DNA of 64,000 bases from the NCBI RefSeq assembly GCF_003666685.1, contig NZ_RCIZ01000003.1:496001-560000 (forward strand). Direction: 5' to 3'. Positions 56,587 through 64,000 of the stretch are shown one piece after another (the stretch's first letter is position 1; every line of letters begins with the position of its first letter). The translations under genes and the position numbers were made by a program. Source of the DNA: Mesorhizobium sp. YM1C-6-2 (lineage in GTDB: Bacteria; Pseudomonadota; Alphaproteobacteria; Rhizobiales; Rhizobiaceae). The notes beneath the pieces were generated by a model. The model ran no database searches. It was not told the DNA's origin and saw nothing but the letters and a program-made list of their open reading frames with translations.

Positions 56587-56760
56587 GGGAGTTTTCCTGT
56601 CGTTCTGCCTGTTTCCCGGCATTCCAGCCACGGATGCTGGCGGCAAGGGACAGGAAGGTCAACCGGAAGGGCCAGCGGCGGCGAGCCGAAAAACCGCCAA
56701 GCGCCTGTCGGTACCGACGCAGGCCGCACGTCCTCTGGAGGCAAGAGAGGAGAAACCAGC

Positions 56761-57060
56761 ATGAGCAAGCCCGCCGCAAAGATCAGGATCGAGAATGTCC
56801 TGCAGCCCGGGAAGACCTATTCCGCTGATCCCGCCAAATACGAGGCGATGAAGAAGGCGGTACTCGCCGTATTGCCCAAGGCATCGCCCGGCCTGACGGT
56901 CGCCGAGGTGCAGGACAGGGTTGTGGCGCATCTGCCGGAGGATCTGTTTCCGGGCGGGGCGAAGTCAGGCTGGTGGATGAAGGCGGTCCAGCTCGACCTC
57001 GAGGCAAAGGGCGTGATCGCGCGGACGAAGAGCTCGCCGCTTCGGCTCCACCGGAGTTGA
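56761..57060 (+). CDS. DUF6958 family protein
   Basis: A 99-residue protein recognised as DUF6958: IRIENVLQPGKTYSADPAKY, EAMKKAVLAVLPKASPGLTV and AHLPEDLFPGGAKSGWWMKA, with a Lys/Arg-rich end. It looks like a small winged-helix or DNA-binding-like fold but no function is assigned. GAGGAGA precedes ATG 56761. Divergent from the SDR gene. Confidence 0.8.
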   Translation: MSKPAAKIRIENVLQPGKTYSADPAKYEAMKKAVLAVLPKASPGLTVAEVQDRVVAHLPEDLFPGGAKSGWWMKAVQLDLEAKGVIARTKSSPLRLHRS

Positions 57061-57344
57061 TGCACCTTCGGCGGAGCGGGCTGCGCGCCCTGCCGCGGAG
57101 CAAAAAATCCTACCGAAGGCGGCGGGTCGAGGGCGCTATGCTCCCTGCGGTGCCGCCGCGGCAACGGCGGCGCTTGCCGATGGTGCAATCACTGTCCTAA
57201 ACTGGGTTTGGTGGCTGCGCCATTTCCGCGGTCGGTTTCCTATTGGCCCGCAAAGGCGAGCACAAACGACATCACAGCGCCACGTCGGATCGCCTGTCTG
57301 GGGGCTGGGCGCAATCGCATGCATTCAGGCGAAGGAGGCAAGGG

Positions 57345-58004
57345 ATGGCACTGACGATCAACGATACTGCGCCGGATTTCGAGGCGAACACGACCGAGGG
57401 CCCGATCCGCTTTCATGAATGGCTTGGCGACAGCTGGGGGGTGATTTTCTCGCATCCCAAGGATTTCACACCGGTCTGCACGACCGAACTCGGCCGCATG
57501 GCGGCGCTGAAGCCCGAATTCGACAAGCGGGGCGTCAAGGTGATCGGCCTTTCGGTCGATCCCGTCGAAAACCACAAGAAGTGGTCGATCGACATCGCCG
57601 AAACGCAAGGGACCGCTCCGAACTACCCGATGATCGGCGACACAGAGCTCAAGGTGTCGAAGCTCTACGGCATGCTGCCGGCCGGGGCGGGCGAGACCTC
57701 CGAAGGACGCACGCCGGCCGACAACGCCACCGTGCGCGCTGTCTTCATCATCGGACCGGACAAGAAGATCAAGCTGGCGCTCATCTATCCGATGAGCACG
57801 GGGCGCAACTTCGACGAGATCCTGCGCACGATCGACTCGCTCCAGCTTACCGCCAAGCACAAGGTGGCGACGCCGGTCGACTGGAAGCAGGGCGACGACG
57901 TCATCATCCTGGGCTCGGTTTCCGACGAGGATGCGAAGAAGCAGTATCCCGGCGGCTGGAAGGCGCCGCGGCCCTACATGCGCATCGTGCCGCAGCCGAA
58001 CTGA
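57345..58004 (+). CDS. 1-Cys peroxiredoxin (Prx6-type)
   Basis: A 219-residue peroxiredoxin of the AhpC/TSA family, Prx6 group. The peroxidatic Cys45 is in HPKDFTPVCTTELGRM. ALIYPMSTGRNFDEILRTID and the C-terminal extension with KQYPGGWKAPRPYMRIVP mark Prx6. It reduces peroxides; no resolving Cys is obvious. GAAGGAGG lies before ATG 57345. It precedes the persulfide dioxygenase by 75 bp, in the same direction. Confidence 0.93.
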   Translation: MALTINDTAPDFEANTTEGPIRFHEWLGDSWGVIFSHPKDFTPVCTTELGRMAALKPEFDKRGVKVIGLSVDPVENHKKWSIDIAETQGTAPNYPMIGDTELKVSKLYGMLPAGAGETSEGRTPADNATVRAVFIIGPDKKIKLALIYPMSTGRNFDEILRTIDSLQLTAKHKVATPVDWKQGDDVIILGSVSDEDAKKQYPGGWKAPRPYMRIVPQPN

Positions 58005-58079
58005 AATTTACGGACTGATCCGACCGGCTTGTGCTAATTTCCCATCGGCCGCCTGGCGGCGGCCGATGGGAGGCAAGCC

Positions 58080-59111
58080 ATGATCTTTCGCCAACTCTTC
58101 GATTCGACGTCGAGCACCTACAGCTATCTGATCGCCAGCCGGAAGGGCGCCGAGGCGCTGATCATCGACCCGGTGCTGGAGAAGGTCGACCGCTACATCA
58201 AGCTGCTCAACGAACTCGATCTCAGGCTGGTCAAGGCGGTCGACACGCATCTCCATGCCGACCACATCACCGGGCTGGCCGAACTGCGCGACCGCACCCA
58301 CTGCATCACCGCGATGGGCGAGCAGACCAAGGCCGACGTGGTGTCGATGCGGCTTGCCGACGGCGACAAGCTGTCAATCGAAGGCGTCAGCCTCGACGTC
58401 ATCTACACGCCCGGCCACACCGACGATTCCTATTCCTTCGCCATGGAAGACAGGGTCTTCACCGGCGACACACTGCTCATCCGCGGCACCGGCCGCACCG
58501 ACTTCCAGAACGGCGACCCGCGCCAGCAGTACGATTCCATCTTCAACCGGCTCCTGAAGCTGCACGACGACACCAAGGTCTATCCGGCGCACGACTACAA
58601 GGGGGACACGGTGAGCACGATCGGCGAGGAGCGGCGCAACAATCCGCGCCTGCAGGTGCCGTCCGTCGACGCCTATGTCGAGCTGATGAACAACCTCAAC
58701 CTGCCCAACCCGAAGATGATGGACGTGGCGGTGCCGGCGAACATGCACATCGGCCTGCACCAGGAGGAGGTCGCCAAGAAGGGCTGGTCGGTGTCGGCGG
58801 ACGCGGCGCTGAAACTTATCGGCCGGCCGGATGTGGCTCTGGTCGATCTCAGGGAGAAGAACGAGCGTGAACGGCACGGTACGATCCCCGGCGCACTGCA
58901 CCTGCCCTATACGGAGATCGACGACAACGTGAAGCCGGGAGGCATACTGCATCAGCTAGGCTCGATGCAGAGGCTCGCCTTCTTCTGCGCCTTCGGCGAG
59001 CGCTCGGCGATGGCGGTGACCGCGGCGCAGGGAGCCGGCATCGGATCGGCCTGCCACATCGAGGGCGGCATAGCGGCCTGGAAGAAGGCCGGCGGTCCGG
59101 TGGAGCATTAA
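58080..59111 (+). CDS. Persulfide dioxygenase-rhodanese fusion
   Basis: A 343-residue fusion. The N-terminal ETHE1-type metallo-beta-lactamase domain has THLHADHITGLAELRDRTHC (Fe ligands His57, His59, His near 62) and FTGDTLLIRGTGRTDFQNGD. The C-terminal rhodanese domain (residues ~240-340) has active-site Cys303 in AFFCAFGERSAMAV. It oxidises persulfides to sulfite. This fits sulfide detoxification; a peroxiredoxin lies upstream. Confidence 0.92.
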   Translation: MIFRQLFDSTSSTYSYLIASRKGAEALIIDPVLEKVDRYIKLLNELDLRLVKAVDTHLHADHITGLAELRDRTHCITAMGEQTKADVVSMRLADGDKLSIEGVSLDVIYTPGHTDDSYSFAMEDRVFTGDTLLIRGTGRTDFQNGDPRQQYDSIFNRLLKLHDDTKVYPAHDYKGDTVSTIGEERRNNPRLQVPSVDAYVELMNNLNLPNPKMMDVAVPANMHIGLHQEEVAKKGWSVSADAALKLIGRPDVALVDLREKNERERHGTIPGALHLPYTEIDDNVKPGGILHQLGSMQRLAFFCAFGERSAMAVTAAQGAGIGSACHIEGGIAAWKKAGGPVEH

Positions 59112-59164
59112 GCCGAGCTCGGCTGCCGCTTTGACAGCGGGAAGCCCGCCTGCTCAAAGACGGT

Positions 59165-59326
59165 ATGTCAAAAGTCCTCGCCCTCGTGATCGTCGCCATG
59201 ATGGTCATCCAGATCATCAAGCCGCTCGGCCTGCCGGGGCTGAGGCAACGGCGTGACTCCTGGAAGCTGGCAGTGGCGGCGCTCGCGGCGATCTCGCTGA
59301 CCGTGCTGCTCAGTCACGGGCGGTAG
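59165..59326 (+). CDS. Small two-helix membrane protein
   Basis: A 53-residue protein, MSKVLALVIVAMMVIQIIKP at the start and WKLAVAALAAISLTVLLSHG at the end, giving two hydrophobic helices around a polar turn with RQRRDSW. It lies 53 bp after the persulfide dioxygenase stop in the same direction. Its function is unknown. It is short, but the two helices separated by a charged loop and the codon use support coding. Confidence 0.6.
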   Translation: MSKVLALVIVAMMVIQIIKPLGLPGLRQRRDSWKLAVAALAAISLTVLLSHGR

Positions 59327-59332
59327 CTTACA

Positions 59333-59357
59333 AGAAAAAGCCCCGCCGGAGCGGGGC
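59333..59357 (-). terminator. Terminator of aldolase gene
   Basis: On the minus strand GCCCCGC/GCGGGGC (59340-59346 with 59351-59357) around TCCG is followed by TTTTTCTT. It lies 27 bp after the aldolase stop. Confidence 0.88.
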
Positions 59358-59383
59358 CTTCGTTTCAGCGAAACGTCGAGATG

Positions 59384-60283
59384 CTACGCAGCAGCCTTGA
59401 CGCTGGACGCCTGGAAGATGCTGTCGATCGCAGAAGCCAGCGCCGCGTCGAATTCCGCGTCGCTCTGGCCTGCCGACAGACCCTCGGTCAGCGCACGCGA
59501 GAAGCTGGCGATCATGCCGACATTCTGCTTCAGCTTCGCATTGGCGTCGTCGCGCGAATAACCGCCCGAGAGAGCCACCACGCGCATGACGCGCGGATCG
59601 TCGATCAGCGGCTTGTAGAGGTTAGCCTTCGTCGGCAGGGTCAGCTTCAGCATGACCTGCTTGCCTTCAGGCACGTCGTCGAGATGCTTCTTGATCTCGG
59701 CGAGGAGAATGTCCTCGGCTTGCGCCTTGTCGGCGATCGAAATGGTGACCTCCGGCTCGATGATCGGAACGAGGCCGTGCGCCAGGATCTGCTTGCCGAC
59801 CTCGAACTGCTGGTCGACGACGGCAGCGATGCCCTTCGGGTTCGCCGCGTCGATCACCGAACGCATCTTGGTACCGAATATTCCCTTCGCCACGGCACGC
59901 TTCAGGAGCGCGTCGAGATCCGGCATGGGCTTCATCAGCTTGACGCCGTCGGTGGCCTCCGCCAGCCCCTTGTCGACCTTCAGGAACGGCACCACATGGC
60001 GCTTTTCCCAGAGATATTGCGCCGTCGGGATGCCGTCGATGTCGCGGTCCATGGTCTGCTCGAACAGGATGGCGCCCATCACCTTGTCGCCGGTGAAGGC
60101 GGGCGACTTGATGATCCGCGCACGCATCTGGTGAACCAGGTCGAACATCTCAGCTTCATTCGACCAGGCGCTTTCGTCGACACCGTAAAGCTTGAGCGCC
60201 TTGGGCGTCGAGCCACCCGACTGATCGAGCGCTGCAATGAAGCCGTCCTTGTTCGCGGCTTGCGCGGCCATTTTCTCGTTCAT
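59384..60283 (-). CDS. Class I fructose-bisphosphate aldolase
   Basis: A 299-residue class I (Schiff-base) aldolase: [48 protein letters not shown] and the probable Schiff-base Lys in [16 protein letters not shown]. It converts fructose 1,6-bisphosphate to triose phosphates. AGGAGA precedes ATG 60283. It lies downstream of pgk on the same strand. Confidence 0.92.
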   Translation of the reverse strand: MNEKMAAQAANKDGFIAALDQSGGSTPKALKLYGVDESAWSNEAEMFDLVHQMRARIIKSPAFTGDKVMGAILFEQTMDRDIDGIPTAQYLWEKRHVVPFLKVDKGLAEATDGVKLMKPMPDLDALLKRAVAKGIFGTKMRSVIDAANPKGIAAVVDQQFEVGKQILAHGLVPIIEPEVTISIADKAQAEDILLAEIKKHLDDVPEGKQVMLKLTLPTKANLYKPLIDDPRVMRVVALSGGYSRDDANAKLKQNVGMIASFSRALTEGLSAGQSDAEFDAALASAIDSIFQASSVKAAA

Positions 60284-60411
60284 CTATTTCTCCTAAGTCG
60301 AGCGATTTCCGGAACTCAATACGTCAAGCCGCCTGGCAACGCCACCGCCGCACCGCCACGCCCGGCGATCTCAATCGATTCAATAGGCAGCCGCCACATC
60401 ATGCGCAGGTC

Positions 60412-61608
60412 CTACTTGTGCTTAAGCACCTCGACGCCCGGCAGTTCCTTGCCTTCCATCCATTCGAGGAAGGCGCCGCCGGCGGTCGAGACATAGGTGA
60501 AGTCGTCGGCGACGCTGGCATGGTTGAGGGCCGCCACAGTGTCGCCGCCGCCGGCGACCGAAAGCAGTTCGTCGGCTTTGGTTCGCTTGGCGGCATGTTT
60601 CGCGACGGCCACCGTCGCCTTGTCGAAGGGGGCGATCTCGAAGGCGCCGAGCGGGCCGTTCCAGACCAGCGTGTTGGCGCGATCGATCCAGTCGTTGATC
60701 GTCTCGACGGTTTTCGGACCGGCGTCGAGGATCATGGCGTCGGCGGGCACGTTGCCGACGGGCACCACTTCGTTCGCCGCGCCGCTCTTGAATTCCTTCG
60801 CCACCACGGCATCCGATGGCAGGATGATGGCGCATCCGGCGGTGGCCGCCTCGATCATGATCTGCCGCGCCGTCTGGGCGAGGTCGTGCTCGCAGAGCGA
60901 CTTGCCGACATCCTCGCCGCGCGCGGCAAGGAAGGTGTTGGCCATGCCGCCGCCGATGACCAGCGCGTCGACCTTCTTCACCAGGTTCATCAGGAGGTCG
61001 AGCTTGGTCGAGATCTTGGCGCCGCCGACAATCGCGACCACCGGCCGCTCCGGATCGCCGAGGCCCTTCTCCAGCGCCTCCAGTTCGGCCTCCATGGTGC
61101 GGCCGGCATAGGCGGGCAGCAGGCTGGCGAGGCCCTCGGTCGAGCAATGGGCGCGGTGGGCGGCCGAAAAGGCGTCGTTGACGAAGATGTCGCCGTTGGC
61201 CGCCAGCTTTTCGGTGAAGGCGCGGTCGTTCTTCTCCTCGCCGGCGTGAAAGCGGGTATTTTCAAGCAGCGCGATGTCGCCCGGCATCATGGCGAAGATC
61301 GCGCCTTCGACCATTTTGCCCACGCACTCGGGGATGAATGTGACCTTGCGGCCGATGACATCGGACGTGGCGCGGGCAACCGGCTCCAGGGACAGTTCGG
61401 GATCTGGACCCTTCGGGCGGCCGAAATGAGCGAGCAGCACCACCTTGGCGCCCTTGTCGGAGAGTTCGAGGATGGTCGGCGCCACGCGCTCGATGCGGGT
61501 CTTGTCGGTGACCTTGCCGTCCGACATGGGCACGTTGAGGTCGACCCTGACGAGGACGCGCTTGCCCTTGATGTCGCCGAGATCATCGAGGGTGCGGAAA
61601 TGTGCCAT
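60412..61608 (-). CDS. pgk: Phosphoglycerate kinase
   Basis: A 398-residue glycolytic kinase. Signature [20 protein letters not shown] at the N-terminus, [42 protein letters not shown] and the C-terminal [19 protein letters not shown] lies before ATG 61608. With the aldolase it forms a glycolytic pair. Confidence 0.96.
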   Translation of the reverse strand: MAHFRTLDDLGDIKGKRVLVRVDLNVPMSDGKVTDKTRIERVAPTILELSDKGAKVVLLAHFGRPKGPDPELSLEPVARATSDVIGRKVTFIPECVGKMVEGAIFAMMPGDIALLENTRFHAGEEKNDRAFTEKLAANGDIFVNDAFSAAHRAHCSTEGLASLLPAYAGRTMEAELEALEKGLGDPERPVVAIVGGAKISTKLDLLMNLVKKVDALVIGGGMANTFLAARGEDVGKSLCEHDLAQTARQIMIEAATAGCAIILPSDAVVAKEFKSGAANEVVPVGNVPADAMILDAGPKTVETINDWIDRANTLVWNGPLGAFEIAPFDKATVAVAKHAAKRTKADELLSVAGGGDTVAALNHASVADDFTYVSTAGGAFLEWMEGKELPGVEVLKHK

Positions 61609-61717
61609 GGTCGTGCTCCTTCGGAATTGCCTAAACTATAAAGCCGCCGGACATTATCGCCATGCGACATGGATGCAAGAAAAGTTGGCAGGTTTCGGGT
61701 GGTCCGTAGCAGGCTTT

Positions 61718-63574
61718 TCAGGCGCCGGTATGCTCGGCCGGCTTGGCGACGGGCGTTCCTTCCGAAACCTGCGGCGCCGGACGCCTGAACATGGCGCGGA
61801 TGCGGTCGATCAGCTCGGCCGGGCTCAGGAACGCCGGAATGTTGGTGACGGCGGGCGCCGGCTCGAGCGACAGGCCGACCGAGACGATCTTGCCGTCGTC
61901 ATCGACATCGCGAACGATCAGTTCGATCGTTCCGAGCGGCAGGCGGTCGGCATATTCGGCATGGCCGCCGAGGCGCTGGCGCATGAGCTGTCCGATGGTG
62001 AGCCGCTTTTCCGCCTCGCTGACCCCCGCGCCGTAATTCGCCTCGAGCTCGGCGGCCGAGCCGCGGGGATCGACGGTGAATTCGCCGAAGAAATCCGCGT
62101 CGTCGGGACTGACTTCGGTGCGGCTGGCAAAGAGCCGGTCGAGCAGGCGCGGGTATCGGTCGGAGACGAAGATGTAGACATGGTCGCCGGCGATCAGCCG
62201 TCCGGTTTCCTGATACTTCATCGAGCGGCCGCCGCGGACGACGAGCGAGGGCCGCGCCCAGCGCGGTATGCGTTCTCCGCGCGCCACCGGGCTGCCGGCG
62301 ACGACGGTGTAGGCGAGCAGGTCGTGATGGGCGGAACCGGGCAGTTCGAGCTCGACCTTCTCCAGCGGGCCGATGCGCTGCGGTACGATGAGGCCGAGCC
62401 GGCGGGCCAGAGGGCCGACCGTCCAGCCCTGCACGACCAGCGAGACCAGCACCACGATGAAGGCGGTGTTGAAGATGGCGCGGCCGTCCTCCAGCCCGCC
62501 GAGCAGAGGGGTGATCGCGAGCAGGATAGAGACCGCGCCGCGCAGGCCGACCCAGGAGACGAAGGCGGTTTCCTGGCGCGGGAAGTGAAAGGGGATGAGG
62601 CAGAGCCACACCGCGACCGGCCGCGCAACGAAGATGAGAAAAAGCCCAAGTGCGACCGAGGCCGGCAATATCGGGAGGAATTGCGACGGCGTGGCGAAGA
62701 GGCCGAGGACCAGGAACATGATGATCTGCGCGAGCCAGGCGACGCCTTCCTGGAAACGCTTGAGCGAGGCGGCGGACCGTATGCTGGAATTGCCGGCGAC
62801 CAGCCCGGCCAGGTAGACGGCAAGGAAGCCGGAGCCGCCGAAGGCACCGCCCGCCGCGAAAACGAGCAACGACAAGGTCAGCACGAAAATCGGTAGCAAG
62901 CCATGGTCGAGGTTGAGGCGGCCGACGAGGCGCACGATCGCCACGCCGCCGACCAGGCCGATGATGGCTCCGACACCCATATGCATGACGAAGCCGGCGA
63001 CCAGGTCGAGCAGCAGCACTTCGGCATCGGGATCGGCGCCGGCGGCGATGACCTCGACCAGGGTGATTGTCAGGAAGATGGCGATCGGGTCGTTGGAGCC
63101 GGACTCGATCTCCAGCGTCGATCTCACGCGGTCGCGCAGCTGCAGGTTCCCGGCACGCAGCAGGAAGAACACGGCAGCGGCGTCGGTCGACGCGACGGCG
63201 GCGCCGAGCAGGAAGGATTCAAGCCAGCCGAAGCCGGTCAGGTAGCGTCCGGCTACGCCGAACAGGAGGGTGGTGATCACCACGCCCAGGGTCGCCAGCG
63301 AAAGCGCGGCGGGCGCGGCCTGGCGCAACGCCGTCAGCGGCGTGCCGAATCCCGATTCGAACAGGATGACGGCCAGCGCCAGGGCGCCGACGAAATAGGC
63401 GAGGCGGGCATTGTCGAAGTCGATGCCGAGCCCGTCAGTGCCGGCAGCAAGCCCGAGGCCGAGGAAGAGAAGCAGCAGGGGAGCGCCGAAGCGGAAGGCG
63501 ATCAGGCTCGAAAACGCCGCGGCCAGCACCAGCGCCGTGCCCATCAGCGTCACGAGATAAACCGACTGATCCAT
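61718..63574 (-). CDS. K+/H+ antiporter (CvrA/NhaP2-like)
   Basis: A 618-residue antiporter. Around 12 membrane helices (to residue ~395) with GAAVASTDAAAVFFLLRAGN, STLEIESGSNDPIAIFLTIT (the conserved Ser-Asn-Asp pair) and VGLRGAVSILLAITPLLGG. The cytoplasmic C-terminus has a TrkA-C-like domain (GDHVYIFVSDRYPRLLDRLF) and a CorC/HlyC-type domain. This layout is NhaP2/CvrA-like; it exchanges K+ for H+. Confidence 0.9.
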   Translation of the reverse strand: MDQSVYLVTLMGTALVLAAAFSSLIAFRFGAPLLLLFLGLGLAAGTDGLGIDFDNARLAYFVGALALAVILFESGFGTPLTALRQAAPAALSLATLGVVITTLLFGVAGRYLTGFGWLESFLLGAAVASTDAAAVFFLLRAGNLQLRDRVRSTLEIESGSNDPIAIFLTITLVEVIAAGADPDAEVLLLDLVAGFVMHMGVGAIIGLVGGVAIVRLVGRLNLDHGLLPIFVLTLSLLVFAAGGAFGGSGFLAVYLAGLVAGNSSIRSAASLKRFQEGVAWLAQIIMFLVLGLFATPSQFLPILPASVALGLFLIFVARPVAVWLCLIPFHFPRQETAFVSWVGLRGAVSILLAITPLLGGLEDGRAIFNTAFIVVLVSLVVQGWTVGPLARRLGLIVPQRIGPLEKVELELPGSAHHDLLAYTVVAGSPVARGERIPRWARPSLVVRGGRSMKYQETGRLIAGDHVYIFVSDRYPRLLDRLFASRTEVSPDDADFFGEFTVDPRGSAAELEANYGAGVSEAEKRLTIGQLMRQRLGGHAEYADRLPLGTIELIVRDVDDDGKIVSVGLSLEPAPAVTNIPAFLSPAELIDRIRAMFRRPAPQVSEGTPVAKPAEHTGA

Positions 63575-63732
63575 ATATGGGCCTGCCCTCCGCCCTCCCT
63601 TCGTGGCTTAACGCAGAGTGAGGCGAAGACATGGCGAGGCGCAAGGGCAAGGCGGTTATAACCTGCCGGGAGCGCGATTTTTTCGGTCGGAAGGCGGCAG
63701 CTTGGACCGCTCGCCCGTCGCGTCTACCCTGA

Positions 63733-64000
63733 TCAGGAGTAGTAGAACCGCTCGGCCGGCAGCGGTGCAGGCGCCGGCTCGCCAAGCGCCTCGAAGACCG
63801 AAACCTCGCAGACGCGGCAGAGGCTGTCGAGCGCCAGGTCGTTGGCTTCGGTGCCGAACGGGTCCTCCAGCTCTTCGGAGAGGGCGTCGAGACCGAAGAA
63901 AGTGTAGGCGATCAGCGCCGTGAACAGCGGTGTTGCCAGGCCGGTCGTGCTGGCGAGGCCGAAGGGCAGGAGCAGGCAGACGATGTAGGCGGTGCGCTGC
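63733..64000 (-). CDS. Bestrophin family protein (C-terminal part)
   Basis: The last 89 residues of a bestrophin-like channel, the 5' part lying beyond the window edge. Visible are a hydrophobic helix YIVCLLLPFGLASTTGLATP, TALIAYTFFGLDALSEELED and the family end DPFGTEANDLALDSLCRVCE. Bacterial homologues conduct anions or cations. The TGA stop is at 63735-63733. Confidence 0.8.
   Translation of the reverse strand, partial: QRTAYIVCLLLPFGLASTTGLATPLFTALIAYTFFGLDALSEELEDPFGTEANDLALDSLCRVCEVSVFEALGEPAPAPLPAERFYYS

Overview
This window is a stretch of a high-GC (about 65%) alphaproteobacterial chromosome. The gene content points to the order Hyphomicrobiales (Rhizobiales), most likely a Mesorhizobium-like member of the Phyllobacteriaceae. 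Supporting signs are a BA14K-family protein, the cell-cycle regulator TrcR (DUF1013), DUF1344 and DUF6665 proteins, a petABC operon next to apt, an rplY-pth-ychF cluster, a RIME-like palindrome and the 45-bp rhizobial intergenic palindrome near 28135. I see no rRNA or tRNA gene, CRISPR array, prophage or insertion sequence. It reads as a conserved core region with scattered accessory insertions.

Layout. 1-4790: a leftward MoxR / DUF58 / BatA-DUF4159 operon that runs off the left edge. 4938-7473: a rightward, overlapping DUF1285 / CoA-type NUDIX / CCA-adding enzyme operon. 7549-10202: small DUF1059 and DUF1344 proteins and a DbpA-like RNA helicase. 10354-21269: hemF, soxR, trmL, two tandem ABC exporters, DUF6665, the cytochrome bc1 operon petABC with a clear terminator, then apt. 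21313-25087: two overlapping MaoC hydratases, CorA and an animal-type heme peroxidase. 25473-30802: ychF, pth, rplY, a TauE-type exporter, prs and a lipoprotein. 30913-36514: the lgt / MidA-type methyltransferase / pgeF / M24-like operon (leftward), then ubiK, ybjN and a CsaA-type tRNA-binding protein.

36511-47952: a glycosyltransferase, an NTF2-FMO fusion, an EnvZ-type kinase separated from its probable OmpR-type partner by a cardiolipin synthase on the other strand, marR, ilvE, a PLP dehydratase with a divergent Lrp regulator, and a metallo-hydrolase. 48015-53031 is the most accessory-looking part: secreted or surface proteins (BA14K, a tandem-repeat Cys/His-rich protein, a Kazal-domain lipoprotein, a phytase-esterase-like protein behind a Pho box) interleaved with two paralogous cold-shock genes that share an upstream block. 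53337-64000: trcR, GFA, a WYL regulator with two matching operators, SDR, DUF6958, 1-Cys peroxiredoxin, persulfide dioxygenase, class I aldolase, pgk, a K+/H+ antiporter and the end of a bestrophin.

The main themes are respiration and haem (hemF, petABC), translation (cca, trmL, pth, rplY, ychF, helicase), lipoprotein and peptidoglycan maintenance (lgt, pgeF), and stress or redox handling (soxR, peroxidase, peroxiredoxin, persulfide dioxygenase, csp). The best leads are regulatory DNA: a SoxR box with no intact divergent target, two identical-architecture operators around a WYL regulator, a three-unit Pho box, and the conserved block upstream of both csp genes. I found no clearly new multi-gene system.
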